Positions 51,937-60,556 are shown, numbered from the stretch's first letter. The stretch is DNA of 64,000 nt from Erwinia sp. S63 (GCF_016625195.1 NZ_JACVUP010000010.1:175581-239580), one strand, 5' to 3'. A program made the numbers and translations. Notes: generated by a model not told the origin, from the sequence alone.

Positions 51937-52745
51937 TGAATCAGTTTTCAGGAAAAGTCGCGATTGTTACGGGTGGAACCCAGGGTTTAGGTGCCGCTAT
52001 CGCTCGCCACTTTGCGCAGAAGGGTGCGGCGGGTGTGGTTATTTGTGGCCGCAATGAAGCAAAAGGAAAGGAGATTGCTGCCCGGCTGAATGCGGAAGGC
52101 GCAACCCGCGTTGAATTTGTCCGTGCCGATCTTTCCTCGGTTGAAGACTGCCGCAAAGTGGTGGCGACGACGGATGAGATCTTCAGCCGCGTGGATATTC
52201 TGGTGAATGCCGGCGGGATGACCGATCGCGGAACCATCCTCGATACAGAGCCTGAACTGTTTGACCAAATGTTTGCCACCAACGTGCGCGGTCCCTTCTT
52301 CCTGATGCAGGAAACGATCAAAGTTATGCGTCGTGAAAAAATTGAAGGCAGCATCGTCAATATCTGCTCAATGTCATCACTGGCGGGCCAGCCTTTCATT
52401 GCCGCCTACTGCTCTTCCAAGGGCGCGCTGGCAACACTGACACGCAACACCGCCTATGCGCTGCTGCGCAACCGCATCCGCGTCAATGGTCTTAATATCG
52501 GTTGGATGGCATCTGAAGGTGAAGACCGTATTATGCGCACCTATCACGGCGCCGAAGAGAACTGGCTGGAGAAAGCCGCAGCAGAACAGCCGTTTGGACG
52601 TTTAATTTCGCCAGAAGAAGTGGCGCGCGCCGTGGCATTCCTCGCCAGCGATGAGTCAGGGCTGATGAGCGGTTCAATGATCAATTACGATCAAACTATC
52701 TGGGGCGCCTACGATCAGGCGGATACGCCGGATAATCCGCTGTAA
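51936..52745 (+). CDS. Short-chain dehydrogenase/reductase in the iolDE operon
   Basis: This 269-residue SDR has the cofactor motif TGGTQGLGAA, NAGG, and the catalytic Ser-Tyr-Lys in CSMSSLAGQPFIAAYCSSKGAL. It is NAD(P)-dependent and cytoplasmic. Its start overlaps the iolE stop by one base, so it should act on an inositol or inosose stereoisomer or on a keto intermediate. The usual iol clusters have dehydrogenases of the Gfo/Idh/MocA type for this; an SDR here is a local variation. A strong terminator follows. Confidence 0.9.
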   Translation: MNQFSGKVAIVTGGTQGLGAAIARHFAQKGAAGVVICGRNEAKGKEIAARLNAEGATRVEFVRADLSSVEDCRKVVATTDEIFSRVDILVNAGGMTDRGTILDTEPELFDQMFATNVRGPFFLMQETIKVMRREKIEGSIVNICSMSSLAGQPFIAAYCSSKGALATLTRNTAYALLRNRIRVNGLNIGWMASEGEDRIMRTYHGAEENWLEKAAAEQPFGRLISPEEVARAVAFLASDESGLMSGSMINYDQTIWGAYDQADTPDNPL

Positions 52746-52757
52746 TTTCGCCTAATC

Positions 52758-52795
52758 GATACCAGCCCATTTAATTGGGCTGGTATCCGTATTTT
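52758..52795 (+). terminator. Intrinsic terminator of the iolDE-SDR operon
   Basis: The perfect 12-bp stem GATACCAGCCCA/TGGGCTGGTATC with a 6-base loop is followed by CGTATTTTT. Confidence 0.92.
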
Positions 52796-52822
52796 TCACT
52801 AAATTGATTTAATGAGGTTGTG

Positions 52823-53182
52823 ATGGATATTAAACAACTCAGTGAGATACAGTGTTTTTATACGCATTTCCTGATCAAAATCAGACAACTCGAAACCAGT
52901 CAGTTTTACAGAAAACAATCCACCGAATATAAGAAGTCAGAATTATCAGAATGGCTGATTCATCATAAATCCGCCAAAACCTTCGGTGAGCATGTGCGCC
53001 ACGAAATTTTCCATATGCTGGAATTAGTGGCATCGGAAGTGTCCGTCTGCGAACTCGAGAAGAAAATAGGCAATCTGGAAAGTAATTGTGAGGGCATACG
53101 GATGGAGCTTGAGGATAAATTGCAACTCAGGGACGTTAGGATAACCCCGAACTGGCAGCGGCGAATATCGGAACGCGTCTGA
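52823..53182 (+). CDS. Hypothetical protein, 119 aa, coiled-coil-like, unknown
   Basis: GAGG lies 5 bases before the ATG at 52823, which opens a 119-residue frame. The protein is rich in charged residues. It has a helical N-terminal half (FYTHFLIKIRQLETSQFYRK) and a heptad-like stretch VCELEKKIGNLESNC-EG-IRMELEDKLQL that could form a short coiled coil. There is no signal peptide or membrane segment. It lies beyond the iol terminator, so it is a separate transcript. The 53183-53510 gap after it holds a 64-residue minus frame without support and the hairpin at 53451. I do not recognise a family. Confidence 0.55.
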   Translation: MDIKQLSEIQCFYTHFLIKIRQLETSQFYRKQSTEYKKSELSEWLIHHKSAKTFGEHVRHEIFHMLELVASEVSVCELEKKIGNLESNCEGIRMELEDKLQLRDVRITPNWQRRISERV

Positions 53183-53450
53183 TTGGTATTGAATATGATG
53201 TTGTTAGCGACTATGAAGGCGGGTTCATCTCGCTATGGTCCGTGTAGGTCTTCCGCCGTATTCAGTAAGCGGTGAATGCGCTTAATCCCTCAGCACACTA
53301 TTATTTTTTTAATGAATTACCCTTTCTTTTTCCTGGATAAAATATTGTGAAAACGATCAGGACATTCATCGCACCGCGATCGGAGGGGTAAGATTCCGAC
53401 GCGGCATGATTAATTCCATCCATTAAAATCTGGGCAGAGAATTTTTTTCC

Positions 53451-53470
53451 GCTGGCACGTTTGTGCCAGC
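53451..53470. repeat. Perfect 8-bp inverted repeat GCTGGCAC/GTGCCAGC
   Basis: This hairpin (loop GTTT) lies 41 bases past the end of the YdgJ-like gene on its strand. It has no T-run in that direction (A-rich), so it could act as an mRNA-stabilising or Rho-type end. It may mark the end of that transcript. Confidence 0.45.
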
Positions 53471-53510
53471 AAATTAAAGCCTGTCCGAAAACCATAATGC
53501 TCTTGGCTGG

Positions 53511-54587
53511 TTAACTCCGTTGATAAAACGCACCAGCCTCAGCTTCACTCAGCGCGAGTTTCTGCACCGTACCGGTCTCTGATGAGCGCACTGCCGCTTC
53601 AATCACCGCCATGACAGCAATCGCCTGAGCGGGTGAAACAGGATTGGCCTGCTTGCACGCCAGCGCATCACGCACCTGGATGTAGTACTGACGCTGGTCG
53701 CCTTTTGGCGTTTTGACTGACGTGACCTGCAGATTGCTGTCAAACACCATCAAATCATCCTGATCTTCGCCCCAGGTCACGGAACCCGGCACGATTCCAG
53801 CAATCAGTTGCGCTTCCTGCTGGTCGGCTTTGGGTTTGACCACGCTGCCCTTATCCCCGTGAACGGTAAAGCGTGACACGCCACCCGCGGCGAGCATGCT
53901 GGCATGCAGGATCACTTTATGCTCCGGGTAGCTGAGCGTGACGTGCGCCCAGTCATTGCTTTTCCCGCCATGACGCAGGACAGCGATGTCACCCGACACG
54001 GCTTCAGGGAGTCCAAATAGTTGCAGAGCCTGATCGATGATATGAGGCCCAATGTCGAACCATAAACCGCTACCAGGAATATCGTGTTCTCTCCAGCGAT
54101 CGCGCACTTCCGGGCGGAATCGGTCTATATGAGACTCGAAATGTTTGACCTGACCAATCGCGCCAGAATCGATGACCTTTTTCACCCCCAGGTAATCGGT
54201 ATCCCAGCGGCGGTTCTGAAATACTGAGAGCAGTAACTTCTTCTCGCTGGCCAGTGCCGCCAGTTCTCTGGCCTCTGCCAGATCCAGCGTAAAGGGTTTA
54301 TCCACCACCACATGCTTGCCGGCATTCAGCGCGAGCTTAGCCAATGGCGCGTGTGTCGCGTTGGGAGAAGCGATCACCACCAAATCAATATCTGCATGCT
54401 GGATGGCCGCTTCCGGGGAGTCGAGAACGATGACGTCAGGCAGATCCTTTTTGACCTTCTCCTCACTGCCAGACGAAACAACATGCAGTTTCAAACCGGG
54501 AACGGATTGAATTAAGGGCGCATGAAATGTTTTACCGACAAATCCGTAGCCGATGAGGGCGACGCGAATCTCTTTCTGAATACTCAT
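53511..54587 (-). CDS. Gfo/Idh/MocA family oxidoreductase, YdgJ/IolW-like
   Basis: This 358-residue enzyme is similar to E. coli YdgJ along its length: VALIGYGFVGKTFHAPLI, VVVDKPFTLDLAEARELAAL, SVFQNRRWDTDYLG, ESHIDRFRPEVRDRWRE, GSGLWFDIGPHIIDQALQLFG. The YdgJ/IolW group includes NADP-dependent scyllo-inositol dehydrogenase, which fits the inositol genes nearby. It has DKP in place of EKP, normal for this branch. AGAGGAG precedes the ATG, and a DeoR-type regulator gene lies 18 bases upstream in the same direction. Confidence 0.92.
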   Translation of the reverse strand: MSIQKEIRVALIGYGFVGKTFHAPLIQSVPGLKLHVVSSGSEEKVKKDLPDVIVLDSPEAAIQHADIDLVVIASPNATHAPLAKLALNAGKHVVVDKPFTLDLAEARELAALASEKKLLLSVFQNRRWDTDYLGVKKVIDSGAIGQVKHFESHIDRFRPEVRDRWREHDIPGSGLWFDIGPHIIDQALQLFGLPEAVSGDIAVLRHGGKSNDWAHVTLSYPEHKVILHASMLAAGGVSRFTVHGDKGSVVKPKADQQEAQLIAGIVPGSVTWGEDQDDLMVFDSNLQVTSVKTPKGDQRQYYIQVRDALACKQANPVSPAQAIAVMAVIEAAVRSSETGTVQKLALSEAEAGAFYQRS

Positions 54588-54605
54588 TTCTGACTCCTCT
54601 TGCCA

Positions 54606-55349
54606 TTAAGAATGTGTGATGTTGACCTGTGTAGCGTCGGTGACGTCAAACTCGCCCCAGGGCGCATCAAGGAAAAGTTGATGGATATCGGTGAGCGGCG
54701 CGACCAGATAGGATTCACAGCGGTTGAGCTTCATATGATCGGCCACCACCCAGTGTTCGCTGCTTGCCGCCAGCATGGCGCGCTTCACCTCAGCGTCACC
54801 CTCCTGGCTGGCACTCAATCCAAATCGGGCATGCAGCGCACAGGCCCCCAGAATGGCGATGTCGGCACGATACTTTTCAAGCAGAGATAGCGTGGCGCTG
54901 CCGGAAAACAGCCGTTGTTGCTTGTCCCATTTGCCGCCCAAAAGAATGAGTTCGACATCCGGCTTATCACTGAGGTGATGGGCAATATCCAGTGACGTGG
55001 TAATGACCGTTACAGGGCCTTTTAGCAGAGTAGCGACCGCCAGCACCGTGCTGCCCGCATCCAGAAACAGCGTGGCGCCTGCCGGTATTTTTTCCGCCAC
55101 CCGCCTGCCAAGTTCGATTTTGACGTCGGGAATCAGTGCGCTGCGCTGATGGCGATTCATCGCTGACAGATCCAGCGCCACGGCTCCACCATGGTTTTTC
55201 TGCGCCAGGCCCTGCTTTTCCAGATCGGCCAGGTCGCGGCGCACGGTGTCCGCAGAAACCTGCAACTGCTCCACAAGCTGCCCAATTCCCACCTGCCCCT
55301 GTTCAAGAAGCAGCTCCATCAATAATTTTTGTCTGGCTGTTTTATGCAT
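54606..55349 (-). CDS. DeoR/GlpR-family transcriptional regulator
   Basis: This 247-residue protein has the DeoR winged HTH (RQKLLMELLLEQGQVGIGQL, VSADTVRRDLADLEKQG) and a sugar-phosphate-sensing domain (LFLDAGSTVLAVATLL, VITTSLDIAHHLS, ELILLGG). It lies directly before the YdgJ-like gene and very likely controls it and itself. The palindrome ATATTGCAATAT (55370-55381) lies 21 bases before its start. No strong ribosome site is seen at ATG 55349, only a GAG nearby. Confidence 0.9.
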   Translation of the reverse strand: MHKTARQKLLMELLLEQGQVGIGQLVEQLQVSADTVRRDLADLEKQGLAQKNHGGAVALDLSAMNRHQRSALIPDVKIELGRRVAEKIPAGATLFLDAGSTVLAVATLLKGPVTVITTSLDIAHHLSDKPDVELILLGGKWDKQQRLFSGSATLSLLEKYRADIAILGACALHARFGLSASQEGDAEVKRAMLAASSEHWVVADHMKLNRCESYLVAPLTDIHQLFLDAPWGEFDVTDATQVNITHS

Positions 55350-55369
55350 GCCGATCTCAAAACCGCAAA

Positions 55370-55381
55370 ATATTGCAATAT
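55370..55381. promoter_or_regulatory. Perfect 12-bp palindrome ATATTGCAATAT before the deoR-type gene
   Basis: ATATTGCAATAT with flanking GCAAAA and GCAGCA lies 21 bases upstream of the DeoR-type start, where an autoregulatory operator would be expected. Confidence 0.45.
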
Positions 55382-55605
55382 GCAGCAGAATACAGCATTA
55401 GGGGGTGTGATGAATACTGCTTTCTGAGAGTGGATACAATCGAACTGACGAACGGTGCCGGGATAGCATCCGAGAGAGGGGATTTTATAATTCTGTAAAA
55501 GATTCCACTGCCGTGAGAACTGAATAAACAATTAGCCGAGTTACGAGTGACATAATCCGGCTATCGATATTGTGCAGACAAGCAAGTGTGCTTTTGCTTT
55601 TACAA

Positions 55606-56580
55606 CTAGAGCAGAATGACCTGCTTACCACTAAAATTGCGGTGCTGCAGAGCCAGCAGCTGCGCCGGGAGTTGTTCCCAGCTGAAGTGCAGCAACATTT
55701 CACTTTGCAGTGTGCCCTGCGCAATCTGCCTCAGCATCTGTTCACCCTGCTGCGTGAGTCGTTGCCATTGCTCTGCATTGCCATGCTGATGCAGCGCGCC
55801 GAGCGCCACTTCATGCAACGACAACGCACGACCAAACGCCGGATTCGGCCACTCTTTCACCCGCCCCTGAATGCATACCAGATGCCCATTCGCCATCAGG
55901 TTGTTCGCCAGAAGCGCTGCTTTTTCCGGGCTGACAGCATCGATAACAGCAAAATAGCGCTCCTTCACGGCAGAAGCATCATGCTGCTCATCGCTGTAAC
56001 AGCGCTTCGCACCCAGCGCGTGCAGACGTGGCCAGTGACGTTCACCGCTTAAGGTCGTGACCTCAAAGCCACGTGCGTAAGCCAGCTGCACAAGAAAATG
56101 CCCGACCGATCCACCCGCTCCCGAAATCAAGAGTAGCGCGCCAGGCTCAACCGGGATCTTTTCAATTGCCTGCCAGGCGGTAAGTGCCGGGCAAGGGAAA
56201 GCGGCGGCGGTCGCGAAGTCGACTCCATCCGGGATGGGCAGCAAAACCTGCGCGGCCAGCAAGGTATACTCAGCGAAACTGCCATTGCGCTGCAAATTCT
56301 GATGGTAGGCAACGCGCCTGCCCAACCAGTGCTGGTCGACATCGGAGCCAACCGCGACCACCGTGCCCGCACCATCGACGCCAGGCACCCGATCCCTCTG
56401 GGTGTCGAGCACTTTCCAGTCAACCGGATTCAAACCTATCGCGGCATTCCTGACCAGCACTTCGCCCGGTTGCAGCGGTAGCAAACTCAGGTAGCGTTCC
56501 TGCAGCGCCAGCGGGTTATCGCCACCCTGCCACACCCACCCTCGCCAGTCGGCGGGGAGGATAAATTCCTGCTCAGACAT
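55606..56580 (-). CDS. Medium-chain (zinc-independent, quinone oxidoreductase-like) alcohol dehydrogenase
   Basis: This 324-residue MDR protein has AAIGLNPVDWKVL, PGVDGAGTVVAVG, RVAYH, and the cofactor motif LLISGAGGSVGHFLVQLA. It lacks the zinc-binding cysteines of classical ADH, so it is a quinone oxidoreductase-type NADPH enzyme. The ATG at 56580 has AGGTG 5 bases upstream and overlaps the VOC-gene stop by 8 bases, so the two are translationally coupled. It acts with a VOC/glyoxalase-like protein and is probably controlled by the divergent LysR regulator. Confidence 0.9.
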   Translation of the reverse strand: MSEQEFILPADWRGWVWQGGDNPLALQERYLSLLPLQPGEVLVRNAAIGLNPVDWKVLDTQRDRVPGVDGAGTVVAVGSDVDQHWLGRRVAYHQNLQRNGSFAEYTLLAAQVLLPIPDGVDFATAAAFPCPALTAWQAIEKIPVEPGALLLISGAGGSVGHFLVQLAYARGFEVTTLSGERHWPRLHALGAKRCYSDEQHDASAVKERYFAVIDAVSPEKAALLANNLMANGHLVCIQGRVKEWPNPAFGRALSLHEVALGALHQHGNAEQWQRLTQQGEQMLRQIAQGTLQSEMLLHFSWEQLPAQLLALQHRNFSGKQVILL

Positions 56581-57073
56581 ACGCACCTGCAGAATAGGTC
56601 AGTTCGTAACTGTGGCTGTAAATCTCGATGATGTTGCCGAACGGATCTTCCATATAGACCATGCGATACGGTTTCTCACCGGGGAAATACTCACGCACCG
56701 GCATGCGTTGCTTACCACCCGCTGCAACAATCTTCTCCGCCAAACCTTCTACATCAGGATCCTGCACGCAGAAATGGAATACGCCGGTTTTCCAGTATTC
56801 AAAATTATTGTCGGGTTTTACTGCCGCCTTGAATTCAAAGATTTCAACACCGACGCGTTCGCCTGTGGAAAGGTGAGCGATGCGAAACTTCTCCCATCCC
56901 TTGCCGAAAACATCACTGCACATCACACCGATGGCGGATTCATCTTCTGCAATCTGCGTAGGCGGCATGATCAGATACCAGCCCATCACTTCGGTGTAAA
57001 ACTTCACGGCGTCATCAAGGTCTGTCACCGAGAGGCCAATATGGGAAAAGGTGCGCGGATAGGGAGTTGTCAT
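56573..57073 (-). CDS. VOC superfamily (glyoxalase/dioxygenase-like) protein
   Basis: This 166-residue protein has FSHIGLSVTDLDDAVKFYTEVMGWYL at the start and FHFCVQDPDVEGLAEKIVAAGGK and VYMEDPFGNIIEIYSHSYE in the second half, the beta-alpha-beta modules with metal ligands (H, E). Such proteins are glyoxalases, dioxygenases or antibiotic-binding proteins. The ATG at 57073 has GAG about 7 bases upstream; the frame extends 23 codons further through the LysR divergent region. It is co-operonic with the MDR gene and divergent from LysR. Confidence 0.88.
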   Translation of the reverse strand: MTTPYPRTFSHIGLSVTDLDDAVKFYTEVMGWYLIMPPTQIAEDESAIGVMCSDVFGKGWEKFRIAHLSTGERVGVEIFEFKAAVKPDNNFEYWKTGVFHFCVQDPDVEGLAEKIVAAGGKQRMPVREYFPGEKPYRMVYMEDPFGNIIEIYSHSYELTYSAGAYV

Positions 57074-57121
57074 GATCAATCTCATAGGATGAAAAGATCT
57101 ACAGGCTACGTAACTGTCGTT

Positions 57122-57168
57122 ATAATGAAAACGGACGATCAATTATGAGAAGTATAAAATTTCATTAT
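57122..57168. promoter_or_regulatory. 9-bp inverted repeat ATAATGAAA ... TTTCATTAT in the LysR divergent region
   Basis: The arms 57122-57130 and 57160-57168 match perfectly with 29 bases between. The second arm overlaps the LysR start codon. This fits a LysR-type autoregulated divergent promoter between this regulator and the VOC gene. Confidence 0.4.
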
Positions 57169-58033
57169 GATGAACCCACAATGGCTCAAATCTTTTGCCA
57201 CGCTGGCCGAACTCGGGAGCTTTACCGACAGCGCTGAGCGATTAGGCATCACCCAGGCGGCGGTGAGTCAGCATATTCGCCATCTGGAATTGCAGTTAGG
57301 TCCGGTGATACTAAGGAGCAAGCGCCCGTTGGAACTGACGCCCGCTGGCAGCGCCCTGCTGGATTATTGCCAGCAAATTGATCGTGCTCACCACCACTTA
57401 ATGCTGAGACTGAGTGATGCTGAAGCCACCTGCGGTGAAGTGAGCTTAATATCGCCCGGAAGCATCGGTCTCCGGCTCTACCCTTTGTTGTTGTCATTAC
57501 AGGAACAGCATCGCGACCTCACTGTTCGTCACCGCTTTGCGCCGGATAGCGAAGTGATCGACGCGGTTTTGCATAACCGTTACGAAATGGGCCTGGTCAC
57601 ACACAAACCTGACGATAAACGACTCGAGGCCCATCCTTTTGCTGAAGAACCGCTGGAACTGATCGTACCGGCTAATACGCGAGTGACTGGCTGGAACGAT
57701 TTGGAAAAGCTGGGGTATATCGACCATCCCGATGGGCAGGCGATGGCGACACGATTATTAAGTCGATTATTTCCGGGCAACCCAGGCATTCGTAACCTGC
57801 CCCAACGCGGGTTCAGTAATCAGATCGGCCTGATTCTGGAACCGGTCGCGCGCGGGCTGGGTTTTGCGGTTCTGCCACGCTATGCGCGGCTGGCGTTTAC
57901 CCGCCCTGAAACCATTGAAGTTGCCGCTGAGGGTGATGCGCTGGTTGACACTATCTGGTTAGTGCACCGGGCTGAATGGCCACTCTCTGCCCGCGCCCAG
58001 TTAGCCTTAGCCTGGCTACAACGTCACATCTAA
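57167..58033 (+). CDS. LysR-family transcriptional regulator (controls VOC/MDR pair)
   Basis: This 288-residue LysR protein has an N-terminal HTH (WLKSFATLAELGSFTDSAER, ITQAAVSQHIRHLELQLG, RPLELTPAGSALL) and a C-terminal effector domain. It is divergent from the VOC-MDR operon, which it probably controls. MM at the start leaves a choice of 57167 or 57170. An imperfect GTGGCGGA hairpin follows its stop at 58038. Confidence 0.9.
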   Translation: MMNPQWLKSFATLAELGSFTDSAERLGITQAAVSQHIRHLELQLGPVILRSKRPLELTPAGSALLDYCQQIDRAHHHLMLRLSDAEATCGEVSLISPGSIGLRLYPLLLSLQEQHRDLTVRHRFAPDSEVIDAVLHNRYEMGLVTHKPDDKRLEAHPFAEEPLELIVPANTRVTGWNDLEKLGYIDHPDGQAMATRLLSRLFPGNPGIRNLPQRGFSNQIGLILEPVARGLGFAVLPRYARLAFTRPETIEVAAEGDALVDTIWLVHRAEWPLSARAQLALAWLQRHI

Positions 58034-58037
58034 TTTT

Positions 58038-58065
58038 GTGGCGGATGCTACAAAGCGTCCGCCAC
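58038..58065 (+). terminator. Hairpin after the LysR gene
   Basis: GTGGCGGATGC and GCGTCCGCCAC pair over 11 bp (one G-U) with a 6-base loop, 5 bases past the LysR stop. The following run is not T-rich, so it is a hairpin with weak termination. Confidence 0.5.
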
Positions 58066-58181
58066 GCGCCTTCACAATCTTTCCATGATTGCTCACTTTA
58101 CAACCCCTTTTGCAATACCTAAGGCAAGACATGTAAACAGGCACCATCAGACATGTCTAAATGTGTCAAAAATATCAATAT

Positions 58182-58208
58182 TGAGAATGATTATGATAAC
58201 TATTCTCT
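58182..58208 (+). promoter_or_regulatory. Overlapping Fur sites upstream of the FepA-type receptor gene
   Basis: TGAGAAT-G-ATTATGA (58182-58196) fits the 7-1-7 Fur pattern in 12 of 14 positions, and TGATAAC-T-ATTCTCT (58194-58208) fits in 11 of 14. The two overlap by 3 bases, 42 bases before the receptor start. Iron repression is expected. Confidence 0.75.
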
Positions 58209-58250
58209 TCTTCGTTTGATATGTAACTAATAATAAACCGGTGTAACAAT

Positions 58251-60524
58251 ATGTCTTTTGTCTTTGGTGTAAGGAAAACAACGCTTTCAATTCTGATTGG
58301 AATTATCGTTCACAGTGGAAATGTGCTGGCGGCTGATAATAGTGACGTCTTATCGCTGGATAATAATGATAGCGGTAAAGAGAAAGTTATTTCAGCGAAA
58401 AAGGCAGAGAAGCCCGCAACGAATGAAACGGATATGATCGTCAGTGCAAAAGCTGAGAACGTATTAAAACAGCAACCTGGTGCATCCTTGATTACTCAAC
58501 AGGATCTTGAGCGCAATCCACCGGTTAATGATCTCTCCGATATTATTCGCAAAATGCCTGGCGTTAATCTTACGGGTAACAGTGCCACAGGAAGCCGCGG
58601 TAATAATCGCCAGATTGATATTCGTGGTATGGGCCCCGAAAACACCTTGATCCTGATTGATGGTGTCCCCGTTTCTTCGCGCAGCGCTGTACGCTACAGC
58701 CGCACCGGAGAACGTGATACCCGAGGCGATACCAACTGGGTTCCCGCTGAGATGGTGGATCACATCGATGTACTGCGCGGTCCGGCTGCGGCTCACTACG
58801 GTTCCGGCGCGATGGGCGGTGTCGTGAACATCGTCACCAAACGCCCGACCAATAACTGGCACGGGTCACTTTCCCTGTTTACTAATCAGCCTGAAGACAA
58901 AGATGAGGGCGCGACCAAGCGCATGAACTTTAGTTTGAGCGGCCCACTGATTGATGACGTGCTGACGATGCGCATGTACGGCAATATCAATAAAACCGAC
59001 GCCGATGCCTACGATATCAATACCAGCGAGAACGGCTCCTACGCAGCCGGTCACGAAGGTGTGCGCAATCGTGATATCAACACGTCGTTACAGTGGAAGA
59101 TTAACGAGCAACAATACCTCGACTTCAATTATGCCTACAGCCGCCAGGGCAATATCTACGCCGGGGATACGCAATATAGCCTGAGTAATCTCAGTACGCT
59201 GGTGCCGACCTTATATGGCAGCGAAACCAACCGCATGTACCGTCAGGCTTATAGCCTCATCCACAATGGCATCTGGGATTGGGGGCAATCCAAACTCACG
59301 CTGAGCTATGAGGATACGCATAATACGCGTCTGGCCGAAGGATCAACCGGCAAAGTAGAAGGGATGATCAACAGCGATACCTTCAACACCAGCCGCTATA
59401 AAACCTGGCGTATCAACAACGAATATACCGTTCCCTTCAACTTGCTGGTGGACCATACCTTAACCATCGGGGGCGAGTGGAATAAAGAGCAGCTCAACGA
59501 CCCGGCGGCGATGCAGGAAACGGATGCGACAGGCATTGATATTAACGGTGTTTCCGGCGACCCATCGCAGCGCAGCAGCAAAAACAGCCAGGAGCTGAGT
59601 GCACTCTATCTGGAAGACACCATTGATGCCTTCGACGGCACCACGTTGATCCCCGGTCTGCGCTTCGATTACAGCGATAAATTCGGTCATAACTGGAGCC
59701 CGAGCCTTAACATTCAGCAGGATTTAACCGACACGATCAAACTGAAAGCCGGTATTGCTCGCGTGTTTAAAGCCCCGAATCTCTATCAATCAACCGAAGG
59801 TTATTTGCTCGCCAGCAGTGGTAACGGATGTTCCGTAAGCGGCAGCAATGGCTGCTACTTGATGGGTAATGGCGATCTCAAACCAGAAGTCAGTGTAAAT
59901 AAAGAGATTGGTTTGCAATGGAATGATGCGGGTTACAGCTCAGGCCTGACCTACTTCCGTAATGACTATCAAAATAAAATCGTCGCGGGCTCGGATTCTC
60001 TTGGAAGCGTTGCGGTAGCCGGTTCATGGTACTCCTCAACCTATGATATCTATCAGTGGCAAAACGGCGGTAAAGCGTTAACCCAGGGTCTGGAAGGAAA
60101 CTTAACCCTACCGCTGATTGAAGACACGCTGAACTGGCGCACCAATGCCACCTACATGTTCACGTCGAAATATAAATCGACCGGCAATCCTTTATCGTTG
60201 ATTCCGAAATATACCGTGAACAGCTGGCTGGAATGGCAGGTGACAGATGCCCTATCCACCACCCTAAGCTGGACCATGTATGGGCGTCAGCATCCACGTA
60301 CCACAGCTGAGATACGTAAAGAAGCGAGCGGCTTATCAGATAAGGAAGTCGGTGCCTATGCAATTTATGGTGTTGGCGTAAATTATGAGATGAATAAAAA
60401 CCTTCGCTTCAGTGCTGGCATCAGCAATCTGCTGAATAAACAGATCTACCGCGAGAACGAAGGCGCTTCAACGTATAACGAACCGGGCCGCGCTTATTAT
60501 GCAGGTGTGACTACTTCCTTCTAA
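58251..60524 (+). CDS. Catecholate-type TonB-dependent siderophore receptor (FepA/IroN/PfeA class)
   Basis: This 757-residue outer-membrane receptor has a signal peptide of about 27 residues (to NVLA) and a TonB box DMIVSA (61-66). Its plug is typical of FepA/IroN/PfeA: IIRKMPGVNLTGNSATGSRGNNRQIDIRGMGPENTLILIDG (39 residues) is quoted only by its ends IIRKMPG and LILIDG, and DVLRGPAAAHYGSGAMGGVVN follows by its ends DVLRGP and GGVVN. It ends with YNEPGRAYYAGVTTSF and a final phenylalanine. These receptors import enterobactin-like catecholates. Fur sites lie just upstream and a terminator just downstream; no biosynthesis genes occur nearby. The ribosome site is weak. Confidence 0.92.
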   Translation: MSFVFGVRKTTLSILIGIIVHSGNVLAADNSDVLSLDNNDSGKEKVISAKKAEKPATNETDMIVSAKAENVLKQQPGASLITQQDLERNPPVNDLSDIIRKMPGVNLTGNSATGSRGNNRQIDIRGMGPENTLILIDGVPVSSRSAVRYSRTGERDTRGDTNWVPAEMVDHIDVLRGPAAAHYGSGAMGGVVNIVTKRPTNNWHGSLSLFTNQPEDKDEGATKRMNFSLSGPLIDDVLTMRMYGNINKTDADAYDINTSENGSYAAGHEGVRNRDINTSLQWKINEQQYLDFNYAYSRQGNIYAGDTQYSLSNLSTLVPTLYGSETNRMYRQAYSLIHNGIWDWGQSKLTLSYEDTHNTRLAEGSTGKVEGMINSDTFNTSRYKTWRINNEYTVPFNLLVDHTLTIGGEWNKEQLNDPAAMQETDATGIDINGVSGDPSQRSSKNSQELSALYLEDTIDAFDGTTLIPGLRFDYSDKFGHNWSPSLNIQQDLTDTIKLKAGIARVFKAPNLYQSTEGYLLASSGNGCSVSGSNGCYLMGNGDLKPEVSVNKEIGLQWNDAGYSSGLTYFRNDYQNKIVAGSDSLGSVAVAGSWYSSTYDIYQWQNGGKALTQGLEGNLTLPLIEDTLNWRTNATYMFTSKYKSTGNPLSLIPKYTVNSWLEWQVTDALSTTLSWTMYGRQHPRTTAEIRKEASGLSDKEVGAYAIYGVGVNYEMNKNLRFSAGISNLLNKQIYRENEGASTYNEPGRAYYAGVTTSF

Positions 60525-60533
60525 GACATTTAT

Positions 60534-60556
60534 GAGCCTCTGCGGAGGCTCTTTTT
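60534..60556 (+). terminator. Intrinsic terminator after the FepA-type receptor
   Basis: The stem GAGCCTC/GAGGCTC with loop TGCG is followed by TTTTT. Confidence 0.9.

Noticed and set aside
53301..53495. 64-codon minus-strand frame after the unknown small protein
   Set aside because: It overlaps a hairpin, has no ribosome site and has no recognisable domain.
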